DNA of 64,000 bases from Streptomyces sp. VRA16 Mangrove soil (GTDB lineage: Bacteria; Actinomycetota; Actinomycetes; Streptomycetales; Streptomycetaceae), in NCBI RefSeq assembly GCF_017377775.1, contig NZ_JAFVLN010000008.1, positions 248,001 through 312,000 of the forward strand, given 5' to 3'. Positions 41,201 through 48,465 of this stretch are shown piece after piece. Each line of letters starts with the position of its first letter. Positions within the stretch are counted from its first letter, which is position 1. Under the pieces are notes generated by a model that saw only the letters and a list, made by a program, of their open reading frames with translations, was not told the DNA's origin and made no database searches. Both the position numbers and the translations under genes were made by a program.

Positions 41201-41824
41201 GCCCTTGACGACGCGGACCCCGGCGATGTTGGACTCGACGGCCTCGGACGCCGCCCCGGTGCGTTCCTGCACGGCCTGGTCGACGGGGAAGATCCGGTCC
41301 CGTGAGCTGCGGGCGAGCAGCGCCATCGGCGGTACGACGGCGAGCGCGACCAGGGCGAGCAGCGGCGAGAGGTACACCATCACGGCGAGGGTGAGGACGA
41401 GGGTCAGGCCGTTCTGGGCGAGCAGCGGCAGCATGCCGGTGAGGTCGCGCACGACGGCGACGTCGTTGACGGCGCGGCTGAGCACGTCGCCCGAGCGCAG
41501 CCGGTCCAGGCGCCGCCCGTCGATCCGCTGGACGGCGTCGTGCAGCAGCAGCCGCAGATCGCGCTCGACGCCCCACTGCACCTTCCCGGCCCACCACCGC
41601 CGGGTCCAGGAGGCCCCGAACTGGGCGCAGGCCAGAGCGAGCAGCACCACGAGCCAGGCCCCGGCGCCCCCGTCGATGACCTGCCGGACGACCAGGGGGG
41701 CGGCGACGGTGAGCAGCACCCCCGCCACGGCCCCGCCGCAGGCGAGCACCACGGCCCGAGGCCGCGCCCCACACATCCCGATGAACCGTCGCAGCCACGT
41801 CACGCCACGGAAATCTGGCAGCAC
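38210..41824 (-). CDS. Single-chain double ABC exporter (TMD-NBD-TMD-NBD)
   Basis: About 1,204 residues: two complete type-IV ABC exporter halves in one chain. NBD1 has Walker A GASGSGKST, signature LSGGQRQR and Walker B VLVLDDATSAVD, in which the catalytic Glu is Asp. NBD2 has GETGAGKST, signature LSAGQRQL and a canonical LLLLDEATAALD. The asymmetry matches heterodimeric exporters with one degenerate ATP site (BmrCD/TM287-288 type), here fused. The usual bacterial form is two genes. The GTG start (VLPDFRG) fits the family N-terminus but has a weak Shine-Dalgarno; the frame extends 153 bp further into a dispersed repeat and was cut. Likely lipid or drug export. Confidence 0.9.
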   Translation of the reverse strand: MLPDFRGVTWLRRFIGMCGARPRAVVLACGGAVAGVLLTVAAPLVVRQVIDGGAGAWLVVLLALACAQFGASWTRRWWAGKVQWGVERDLRLLLHDAVQRIDGRRLDRLRSGDVLSRAVNDVAVVRDLTGMLPLLAQNGLTLVLTLAVMVYLSPLLALVALAVVPPMALLARSSRDRIFPVDQAVQERTGAASEAVESNIAGVRVVKGFAQEDAETDRYASLARRMFAARVERRRLAARYAGLLGELLPGVARFGVVLLGGWFAVRGDITLGTFVAFTTYLAAMMGPVRMLSNMVGQAQEARSGLVRIFELADAEQEVTERPGARAVAAGALAVVFEQVSFTHVDGAPPALDGLDLTIAPGETLALVGASGSGKSTVGALLSRLYDVDAGAVRIGPADALTDVRELTLDSVREAVGTVFEESVLFSESVRDTIRFGRPDAGDAEVRAAAEAAHAHGFIEALPDGYDTVLGAQGLTLSGGQRQRLALARALLTDPRVLVLDDATSAVDPKVEAAIHASLDRQLADRTVLLVAHRRSTLRLADRIAVLEGGRVVDTGTHEELTGRSARYRALVLGELTDDGSAGCVPDAAAPQETAQRPAEAAAVPALDPGVDEARARAVDPGFTLPRLLRPYRARLYAIGAMLVLDTVLLMLAPQLVSAAVDQGVRRHDTAALTVVALALLATTVANWLVFTAEMRAIARTGERVLYELRVKMFAHLQRLGLDYFERESGGRAVTRMVNDIAAIGDFVQHGLLDSVVCVLLVVGVVAVMFSLDLGLTLTVLAVMPVLVAVAWWYGRVSRRQYDVNRTHLGLVNSAFQEAIDGVRVTQAYRRQQRSAARFHTLAEEQRVHQMRSQRYLSLFFSAVEFLSDAATALVLGVGAWRVAHDGLSTGTVVAFLLYVGLVFVPFRNASQLLDGYQRARVGLGRCRELLRERPTVTDPHRPLPLPAFGSAGRMRGELVLRDLHYAYPGGEKRALDGVTARIGPGETVAVVGETGAGKSTLLKLVARMYLPTRGAVEVDSVDLRELSGTAYRSRIGLVPQEAYLFGATVRDAIAYGRPGASETEVREAAAEVGADRMITGLTGGYGHRLAERGRNLSAGQRQLIALARARLVRPDLLLLDEATAALDLATEAAVGRAVATMTTDSGTPTTLVIAHRLTTAAKADRVLVLDGGRLVEEGEHAELLAAGGPYAQLWSAYEDGVIPA

Positions 41825-41848
41825 CGAATCCGCCGGGCAACTGATTAA

Positions 41849-41943
41849 GCCCCGAAAGGGGCGCGGGGAACGGCGCGAGCAACCATCCGCGACACGCACC
41901 CGACAACGAACCAATGGGGGTCCGGGGGCGCAGCCCCCGGGGA
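41849..41943. repeat. Streptomyces-type intergenic repeat with two hairpins
   Basis: Begins with the hairpin GCCCC-GAAA-GGGGC (41849-41862) and ends with CCGGGGGC-GCA-GCCCCCGG (41922-41940), with a moderately conserved spacer between. From memory, this pair of hairpins with the GGGGGTCCGGGGGCGCAGCC core recurs between genes in many Streptomyces genomes. It lies between the dehydrogenase and exporter genes and probably acts as a terminator. Confidence 0.65.
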
Positions 41944-42007
41944 CGGGACGGGAAGGGGCGGCGGGGGCGACTCCCAAGAGCGCGCACCCCCACCACCCGC
42001 ACGCCCC

Positions 42008-43045
42008 TCAGACGAACGGCGTCACCACGGTGGCCCCGGCCCCCGCCGCCCCGCTCCCCATCGCGGCGAGCGCCCCGGGCGCGTCATCGAGCCCGATCAC
42101 GGAGGTCACGAGCAGATCGGGCCGCACCACCCCGCCCCGCACCAGTTCCAGCATCCCCGGATAGGCGTGCGCGGCCATCCCGTGACTCCCGATCAGTTCG
42201 AGCTCCAGCGCCACGGCCCGCCCCATCGGCACCACAGGATCCTCCGCCAGCAGCCCCACCTGCACGTGCCGCCCCCGCCGCCGCAGCCCGCCCACGGACG
42301 CCGCGCACGTCACGGCGGACCCGAGCGCGTCCAGCGACAGATGGGCGCCCCCGCCGGTCGCCTTCCGCACCGCCTCCGCGACGTCCGCCACGCCCCGCGC
42401 GTCCACGCAGGCCACGGCCCCGAAGCTCCGGGCCAGTTCGAGCGCCCCTGCGCTGACGTCGACGGCCACGACCCGCGCCCCGGCCGCCGCCGCGATCATC
42501 ACGGCGGACAGGCCGACCCCGCCGCATCCGTGCACGGCGACGAACTCCCCGGCCGCGACCCGGCCCTGCTGCACGACGGCCCGGTAGGCGGTGGCGAACC
42601 GGCAGCCGAGTCCGGCGGCCGTGGTGAACTCCATGTCGTCCGGCACCGCCACGAGGTTCACGTCGGCGTGGTCGAGCGCCACGTACTCGGCGAACGAGCC
42701 CCAGTGCGTGAACCCGGGCTGCGTCTGCCGCTCGCACACCTGCTGGTCCCCGGCCGCGCACGAGGCGCACCGCCCGCAGGCGCACACGAACGGCACGGTG
42801 ACCCGGTCGCCGACGCGCCGGCCGCGGACGTCCGCGCCGACCTCCGCCACGACCCCGGCGAGCTCGTGCCCCGGCACATGCGGAAGGACGATGTCCGGGT
42901 CGTGCCCCATCCAGCCGTGCCAGTCGCTGCGGCACACGCCGGTCGCCTCGACGCGGACGACCACCCCGTGCGGCGCGGCCACCGGGTCCGGCACCTCCCG
43001 GACCTCGGCGGGCTCCCCGAACCGTTCGAACACCACCGCGCGCAT
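42008..43045 (-). CDS. Zinc-dependent alcohol dehydrogenase
   Basis: 345-residue medium-chain dehydrogenase. Catalytic zinc ligands are in GVCRSDWHG (Cys) and PGHELAGVV (His-Glu); the structural-zinc lobe has four cysteines in CACGRCASCAAGDQQVC. The Rossmann segment is VHGCGGVGLSAVMIA (GxGxxG), and VVAVDVSAGAL with Asp suggests NAD rather than NADP. Substrate not evident. ATG start; its promoter lies in a 54-bp gap after the antiporter gene, so the two may be one transcript. Confidence 0.9.
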   Translation of the reverse strand: MRAVVFERFGEPAEVREVPDPVAAPHGVVVRVEATGVCRSDWHGWMGHDPDIVLPHVPGHELAGVVAEVGADVRGRRVGDRVTVPFVCACGRCASCAAGDQQVCERQTQPGFTHWGSFAEYVALDHADVNLVAVPDDMEFTTAAGLGCRFATAYRAVVQQGRVAAGEFVAVHGCGGVGLSAVMIAAAAGARVVAVDVSAGALELARSFGAVACVDARGVADVAEAVRKATGGGAHLSLDALGSAVTCAASVGGLRRRGRHVQVGLLAEDPVVPMGRAVALELELIGSHGMAAHAYPGMLELVRGGVVRPDLLVTSVIGLDDAPGALAAMGSGAAGAGATVVTPFV

Positions 43046-43099
43046 GAGCCCGCCCTTTCCGTCACCCGACTGATCACGGCCTACGTTAAGGGCGCGCCG

Positions 43100-44317
43100 T
43101 CACCAGGACTCGGCCCCCCGCACCGGCCCCTGCGGCAGCGCCCGCCGCCCCTTGCCGGCCCGCAGCTTCAGGCCGAGCAGCGGGAAGACGAGCACGGAGA
43201 CCATCGCGGCGCCGACCAGGGCGGCCGCGACGTCGGTGGGCAGCGCGCCGTCCTGGACGCCGATGGTGGTGATGGCGACGACGAGCGGCAGCGCGGTCGA
43301 GGAGAAGAGGGTCAGGGCCCTGCGGTCGCGCGGTCCGAGGTCGCGCGGCGCCAAGAAGTAGACGGGCAGTCCGCGTACCACCAGGAACAGCACGAGGAAG
43401 AGCGGCAGGAGCAGCAGCGCGGTGCCGCCGTCCAGGAGGGACTTCAGGTCGAAGTCGATCCCGGTGACGACGAAGAAGATCGGCACCAGGAAGCCGAAGC
43501 CCATCGCCTCCACCTTCTCCACGACCTCGTGCGCGCTGTCGGGCGCGGCCCCGTGCAGCACGAGCCGGACCACCATCCCGGCGGCGAACGCGCCGAGCAG
43601 GGTGTCGACGCCGAGCGCGTACGAGGCGCCCAGCATCAGGGCGAGCAGCAGCACGACGAGGCGTACCGCGAACTGTCCGCTGCTGTGCAGGGTCTTGGCG
43701 ATGACGTTCGCGAACCACGGCGGGCGCGGCCGCAGGGCCCAGAGCACGGCGAAGGCGATGACGACGGCGAAGGCGAGCAGCACCAGCGCGGAGTCGAGCG
43801 GGGAGCGCCCGCTGAGCAGCAGCGCCATCGCGATGATCGGCCCGAACTCGCCGACCGCGCCGAACGCCAGCATCACGTCGCCGAACCGCGAGTGCAGGTC
43901 CCCGGAGTCGCGCAGCACGGGCAGGATCGTGCCGAGGGCGGTGCTGGTCAGGGCGGTGCCGACGTAGACGCCCTTCGCGTACGACCAGCCGGCGAGGGCG
44001 ATGGCGAGGGTGAGCCCGAGCACGAGTGCGATCAGCCAGGCCCAGGCGGACCGGCGCAGGGTGTCGCCGCGGACCTTGCCGAACTCGATCTCGTACCCGG
44101 CGAGGAACATCAGCATGGCCAGGCCCAGGTCGGAGAGGGCGTCGATGCTCTCGCCGTGGCTGGAGGCCCAGCCGAGGGCGTCGGGGCCGACCAGGATGCC
44201 GAGCAGAATCTCGAAGATCACGAGCGGGACCGGCAGCCAGCGCCCCACTCCGTAGGCCAGCAGAGGCGCGGCCACGGCGATGGCCATGATCAGAATGAGC
44301 GTCCCGGACTGCGACAT
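43100..44317 (-). CDS. CPA2-type cation:proton antiporter
   Basis: 405-residue membrane protein with about 12 hydrophobic segments of the KefB/NapA-like Na+/H+ exchanger fold. It begins ILIMAIAVAAPLLAYGVGRWLPVPLVIFEILLGILVGP, a typical CPA2 start; GVDTLLGAFAAGMVVRL and FFVVTGIDFDLKSLL are other conserved stretches. No cytoplasmic TrkA-N/RCK domain is attached. It would exchange K+ or Na+ for protons. Divergent from the PrsW gene. Confidence 0.9.
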   Translation of the reverse strand: MSQSGTLILIMAIAVAAPLLAYGVGRWLPVPLVIFEILLGILVGPDALGWASSHGESIDALSDLGLAMLMFLAGYEIEFGKVRGDTLRRSAWAWLIALVLGLTLAIALAGWSYAKGVYVGTALTSTALGTILPVLRDSGDLHSRFGDVMLAFGAVGEFGPIIAMALLLSGRSPLDSALVLLAFAVVIAFAVLWALRPRPPWFANVIAKTLHSSGQFAVRLVVLLLALMLGASYALGVDTLLGAFAAGMVVRLVLHGAAPDSAHEVVEKVEAMGFGFLVPIFFVVTGIDFDLKSLLDGGTALLLLPLFLVLFLVVRGLPVYFLAPRDLGPRDRRALTLFSSTALPLVVAITTIGVQDGALPTDVAAALVGAAMVSVLVFPLLGLKLRAGKGRRALPQGPVRGAESW

Positions 44318-44394
44318 AGCGGGTGTCTACCATAAACTTCCGACAAATCACCCATAACCACCACCAGTTCAAGGGAATGCCGGAGGCGACCGCT

Positions 44395-45339
44395 GTGACG
44401 AACCCTCAGCCCTTCGGGGCGCCCCAGGCCCGCATCCCCCAGCAGCCACCACCGCCAGGGCCGCAGATCCGCCCCGGCGTCTGGAAGCGCTGCCTGTGGG
44501 GCGGCCTGACCCTGTGGGTCCTCACGGCGCTGGTCACGTACGCCACGAAGAACACCACCCTGCTGCCCACGCTGATCCTGCTGGGCAGCTTCCTGGTGCC
44601 GACGGTCTTCGTCCTGTGGGCCTACGAGCGTCACGGCCGCGACCTGGGCGTCAATCTGATCCTGGGCTGCTTCATGGTCGGCGGCATCCTCGGCGTGCTC
44701 GGCGCCTCGGTGATGGAGTACTACCTCCTGCACCCCTCGGTCTGGATGTTCGTCGGCGTCGGCCTGATCGAGGAAGCGGTCAAGCTGCTCGCCCTCATGT
44801 ACGTGCTCCATCGCTATCCGCGCGTCAGCGGTCTGCGCGCGGGACTCGTCCTGGGCGCCACGGTCGGCTTCGGGTTCGCCGCCTTCGAGAGCGCGGGGTA
44901 CGCCTTCAACGCCGCGATCACCATGGACGGCATCGACCTGCGCTCCCTGCTGGAGACGGAGGTGCTGCGCGGACTGCTCGCACCCTTCGGGCACGGCCTG
45001 TGGACGGCGATCTCCGGCGCGGTGCTGCTCGCCTTCCGCCGCCCGAACGGCCGCTACCGCTTCGCGGGGCCCGTGGTCCTCACCTACATCGGGGTGTCCC
45101 TGCTGCACGCCCTGTGGGACTCGATGCACGGCATCGCGATCTGGCTGGTGGCGCGGCTGACCAGCACCGGGCTCGACCGCTCGCTCTTCGCGCAGGGGTA
45201 CATCCCCGAGCCGACCGACGCCCAGAAGCATCTCTTCACCCTGTTCTCGGTGGGCGGCCTGATCCTCATCTCCCTCCTGGGCCTCGCCTGGGCGCGTTCC
45301 CTCGCCCGCCGCGACCCGTCTTGGAGAAATACCCCCTAG
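44395..45339 (+). CDS. prsW: PrsW family intramembrane metalloprotease
   Basis: 314 residues with about eight membrane segments. The glutamyl/metallo-protease motifs are present: EEAVKLLAL (EExxK), FAAFESAGYAF (FExxxY) and FGHGLWTAI with a metal-binding His. The N-terminal 35 residues are a proline-rich cytoplasmic stretch. The GTG with GGAGG 8 nt upstream is preferred to an ATG 18 bases earlier that lies too close to its AAGGGA. PrsW proteases cut anti-sigma factors in Bacillus; the target here is unknown. The stop codon lies inside the palindrome that controls copZ. Confidence 0.87.
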   Translation: MTNPQPFGAPQARIPQQPPPPGPQIRPGVWKRCLWGGLTLWVLTALVTYATKNTTLLPTLILLGSFLVPTVFVLWAYERHGRDLGVNLILGCFMVGGILGVLGASVMEYYLLHPSVWMFVGVGLIEEAVKLLALMYVLHRYPRVSGLRAGLVLGATVGFGFAAFESAGYAFNAAITMDGIDLRSLLETEVLRGLLAPFGHGLWTAISGAVLLAFRRPNGRYRFAGPVVLTYIGVSLLHALWDSMHGIAIWLVARLTSTGLDRSLFAQGYIPEPTDAQKHLFTLFSVGGLILISLLGLAWARSLARRDPSWRNTP

Positions 45340-45345
45340 GGGTAT
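45329..45345. promoter_or_regulatory. CsoR-like copper operator
   Basis: ATACCCCCTAGGGGTAT, a near-perfect palindrome with the C-tract/G-tract form of actinobacterial CsoR sites, 69 bp before copZ. It includes the TAG stop of prsW. The regulator gene is not in the window. Confidence 0.8.
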
Positions 45346-45413
45346 AGAGTCGGTGACGTCAGGGAGTGCCGGGGAAACCCGGTACTCGCTCCACGTCCTT
45401 TTAGGAGAACGAC

Positions 45414-45728
45414 ATGAGCGCCCACACCGAGCTCCCCCAGGTCGACACCGAGCCGGCCGCCGGTTCCTGCTGCGGCGGTTCCTGCCACACGGACGCCGCC
45501 CCTGCCGCCGAGGGCGCCGTCACCACGGTCTACCAGGTCAAGGGCATGACCTGCGGCCACTGCGAGGGCGCGGTCGCCGGCGAGATCTCCGAGATCGAGG
45601 GCGTCTCCTCGGTCAAGGCGGTCGCCGCGAGCGGCCAGGTCACCGTGGTCTCCGCCGCCGCGCTCGACGAGGAGGCCGTGCGCGCCGCCGTCGACGAGGC
45701 CGGGTACGAGCTGGTCGGCCGGGCCTGA
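45414..45728 (+). CDS. copZ: Copper chaperone (HMA domain)
   Basis: 104 residues. An N-terminal Cys-rich extension (GSCCGGSCHTD) precedes a heavy-metal-associated domain with the Cu(I)-binding GMTCGHC (about residues 44-50). It would carry Cu(I) to the CopA pump encoded 65 bp downstream. The extension adds further cysteines and a histidine that might bind a second copper. The ATG has TTAGGAG 6 nt upstream. Expression is expected to rise with copper through the CsoR-like site upstream. Confidence 0.93.
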   Translation: MSAHTELPQVDTEPAAGSCCGGSCHTDAAPAAEGAVTTVYQVKGMTCGHCEGAVAGEISEIEGVSSVKAVAASGQVTVVSAAALDEEAVRAAVDEAGYELVGRA

Positions 45729-45793
45729 GTTCCCGTACGGGCACAGGGGCCGGGACGCCGTCCCCGCCCCTGCCCTCGTAGGCTCGCAGCACC

Positions 45794-48001
45794 ATGAAGG
45801 ACGACGCACCGGCCACCGGCCCCACCACCCCCGCCTCCGGGCCCGCCGAGATCGACCTCGCCATCGGCGGCATGACCTGTGCCTCCTGCTCCGCCCGCAT
45901 CGAGAAGAAGCTCAATCGCATCGAGGGCGTCACGGCGACGGTCAATCTGGCCACGGAGAAGGCGAAGGTCATGTACCCGGACGGGGTCACCCCGGACGAT
46001 CTGATCGCCACCGTCACCAAGCTGGGCTACACGGCACAGGCGCTGGCCGAGGAGGCTCCCCCCGCCGAGGAGCCCGCCGCCGGGGACACCCCGGTCGCCC
46101 GGCGTCTCGCGGTCTCCGCGGCGCTCAGCGTCCCGGTGATCCTCCTGTCGATGATCCCCGGCCTGCACTTCCCCGGCTGGGCATGGGTCGCGCTCGTCCT
46201 GGCCACCCCGGTGGTGCTCTGGGGCGGCGCCCCGTTCCACCGCGCGGCCTGGACGAACGCCCGGCACGGCGCAGCCACCATGGACACCCTCGTCTCCGTG
46301 GGCACCCTCGCCGCGTACCTGTGGTCGCTGTGGGCGCTGTTCCTCGGCGGCGACGACCGGCACATCTATCTCGAAGTGGCCTCGGGCGTCGTCACGTTCA
46401 TCCTGGTCGGCCGGTATCTGGAGGCGCGGGCCAAGAGGAGTGCGGGCGCCGCCCTGCGCGCGCTGCTCGAACTCGGCGCGAAGGACGTCAGCCTGCTCGC
46501 CCCCGACGGCACCGAAGTGCGCGTCCCCGCCGGCCGGCTGACGCCCGGTGACCGCTTCGTCGTACGCCCCGGCGAGAAGATCGCCACGGACGGCACGGTC
46601 GTCGAGGGCTCCGGCGCGGTCGACGCGTCCCTGCTCACCGGCGAGGCGCTGCCCGTGGACGTGACCGTCGGCGACGCCGTCACCGGCGCGACCGTGAACG
46701 CGGGCGGGCGGCTCGTCGTCGAGGCCACCCGGGTCGGGTCCGACACCCAGCTGGCCCGCATGGCCAAGCTCGTCGAGGAGGCGCAGACCGGGAAGGCGCA
46801 GGTGCAGCGGCTCGCCGACCGGATCTCGGCGGTGTTCGTCCCGGTCGTCCTCGTGATCGCGCTCGGCACCCTGCTGGCCTGGCAGCTGACCACGGGCGAC
46901 ACCACGGCGGCCTTCACCGCGGCGGTCGCGGTCCTGATCATCGCCTGCCCGTGCGCCCTCGGCCTCGCCACGCCCACCGCGCTCATGGTCGGCACGGGCC
47001 GCGGCGCCCAGCTCGGCATCCTCATCAAGGGCCCCGAGGTCCTGGAGTCCACCCGCGCCGTCGACACGGTCGTCCTCGACAAGACCGGCACGGTGACCAC
47101 GGGCCGGATGACCCTCGACGCGGCACACCCGGCGGACGGCGTGGAGGAGAAGGAGCTGCTGCGGCTCGCGGGCGCCCTGGAGCACGCCTCCGAGCACCCG
47201 GTGGCCCGCGCCGTCGCCACGGCCGCCGCCGACCGGCACGGCACACTCCCCCGGGTCGACGACTTCGCCGACGTTCCCGGGCTCGGCGTGCGCGGCACGG
47301 TCGACGGCCACCGCGTCCTGGTCGGCCGGGCCCGGCTGCTCGCCGATGCCGGGATCACGCTCCCGCCCGCCCTCGAAGAGGCACTGAGTGCCGCCGAGGC
47401 GACGGGCGGCACCGCCGTCACGGTCGCCTGGGACGGCGCGGCCCGCGGGGTCCTCACCGTCACCGACACGGTCAAGGAGACCAGCGCCCGCGCCGTGGCG
47501 GAGCTGCGCGCCCTGGGCCTGACCCCGGTCCTGCTCACCGGCGACAACCGCGCCGCCGCCGCGTCCGTGGCCCGCGCGGTGGGCATCGCCCCGGACGACG
47601 TGATCGCCGAGGTGCTCCCGGAGGACAAGGTCGCCGCGGTCCGGCGCCTGCAGTCGGCGGGCCGCAGCGTGGCGATGGTCGGCGACGGGGTCAACGACGC
47701 GGCCGCGCTCGCCACCGCCGATCTGGGCCTGGCCATGGGCACCGGCACGGACGCGGCGATCGAGGCCGGTGACCTGACGCTCGTACGAGGTGATCTGCGG
47801 GTGGCCGCCGACGCGATCCGACTCTCCCGGCGCACCCTCGCCACCATCAGGGGAAACCTCTGCTGGGCCTTCGGATACAACGTCGCCGCGCTGCCGCTGG
47901 CCGCGGCCGGTCTCCTCAATCCGATGATCGCCGGGGCCGCGATGGCCTTCTCGTCCGTATTTGTGGTGACGAACAGCCTGCGGCTGCGCAAGTTCACCTA
48001 G
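45794..48001 (+). CDS. copA: Copper-exporting P1B-type ATPase
   Basis: 735-residue Cu(I) pump. One N-terminal HMA domain (GMTCASC, about residues 29-35), then eight membrane segments with the CPC metal site (IIACPCALGLATP), the phosphorylation motif DKTGTVTTG, the SEHPVA histidine of P1B pumps, and the hinge GDGVNDAAAL. The C-terminal YN and MxxSS residues (AFGYNVAALP, MAFSSVFVVTNSLRL) define the Cu(I) class. It is cotranscribed with copZ. The order agrees with the known Streptomyces copper locus. Confidence 0.95.
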   Translation: MKDDAPATGPTTPASGPAEIDLAIGGMTCASCSARIEKKLNRIEGVTATVNLATEKAKVMYPDGVTPDDLIATVTKLGYTAQALAEEAPPAEEPAAGDTPVARRLAVSAALSVPVILLSMIPGLHFPGWAWVALVLATPVVLWGGAPFHRAAWTNARHGAATMDTLVSVGTLAAYLWSLWALFLGGDDRHIYLEVASGVVTFILVGRYLEARAKRSAGAALRALLELGAKDVSLLAPDGTEVRVPAGRLTPGDRFVVRPGEKIATDGTVVEGSGAVDASLLTGEALPVDVTVGDAVTGATVNAGGRLVVEATRVGSDTQLARMAKLVEEAQTGKAQVQRLADRISAVFVPVVLVIALGTLLAWQLTTGDTTAAFTAAVAVLIIACPCALGLATPTALMVGTGRGAQLGILIKGPEVLESTRAVDTVVLDKTGTVTTGRMTLDAAHPADGVEEKELLRLAGALEHASEHPVARAVATAAADRHGTLPRVDDFADVPGLGVRGTVDGHRVLVGRARLLADAGITLPPALEEALSAAEATGGTAVTVAWDGAARGVLTVTDTVKETSARAVAELRALGLTPVLLTGDNRAAAASVARAVGIAPDDVIAEVLPEDKVAAVRRLQSAGRSVAMVGDGVNDAAALATADLGLAMGTGTDAAIEAGDLTLVRGDLRVAADAIRLSRRTLATIRGNLCWAFGYNVAALPLAAAGLLNPMIAGAAMAFSSVFVVTNSLRLRKFT

Positions 48002-48169
48002 AAGCGCCTGGACCTCCACACAATCCACACGGCACAATTGCACTACTCCCACGCAGGAGCCGATATCCCCATATCGGGCCTCTTGCGTACGCACGGGACA
48101 TATGCAAGAGACGCAGATCACATCGATCGGAACGTAACCCTTTGCAGGTCTCGTGAGTCTAAGGAGGCG

Positions 48170-48268
48170 ATGCAGGAACGTCTTGGGGGGCGTTTTTGTG
48201 TCGCGCGGGCCCGTCTTGGGGGACGGACCCGACTGCGTTGGCCGAGGCACGTGCCCCGGGGAGCTTGA
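48170..48268 (+). CDS. Possible 32-residue basic peptide
   Basis: The ATG is preceded by AAGGAGG at 3-4 nt spacing. The peptide is arginine-rich (MQERLGGRFCVARARLGGR and on) with no recognised motif. It could be a leader peptide, a chance frame, or part of a small RNA. The evidence is only the ribosome site. Confidence 0.2.
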   Translation: MQERLGGRFCVARARLGGRTRLRWPRHVPRGA

Positions 48269-48358
48269 GCGGCCCACCCCGTACGTACGTGCTTCGGCGA
48301 CCGACGCACCCATGAACGCCCGGCCGGATCCCGTGGGGGGAATCCGCACCGGGAAAAG

Positions 48359-48409
48359 GAAAGCGCCCCGACTGCCGGCCCGTGGGGGGACCGGCAGCGG
48401 GGCGCTTTC
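48359..48409. terminator. Citrate synthase terminator
   Basis: GAAAGCGCCCCG and its inverse form a 12-bp stem, extended past a single bulged A by CTGCCGG/CCGGCAG; the loop is 12 nt. It lies 57 bp after the citrate synthase stop and is flanked by A and T runs, so it may work in both directions. Confidence 0.85.
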
Positions 48410-48465
48410 TCTATGCCCTGCTCCGCTCACCGCCCCGCGTGGGGCGGCTCAGCGAGGGAAACGGC

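Larger units (their letters stand above)
48002..48465. other. Intergenic region between copA and citrate synthase
   Basis: 464 bp. It holds an AT-richer stretch (48010-48170), a possible 32-codon frame with a good ribosome site (48170-48268), and the citrate synthase terminator at 48359-48409. The U-run after CGTCTTGGGGGGCGTTTTTG (48178-48197) may end a short plus-strand transcript. No larger gene is credible. Confidence 0.55.

Noticed and set aside
38285..41305. A plus-strand open frame of about 1,006 codons
   Set aside because: Antisense to the double ABC exporter; Gly/Arg/Asp-rich with no domain and no ribosome site.
45530..48430. A minus-strand open frame of about 966 codons
   Set aside because: Antisense to copZ and copA, whose metal and ATPase motifs are intact; the product has biased composition only.
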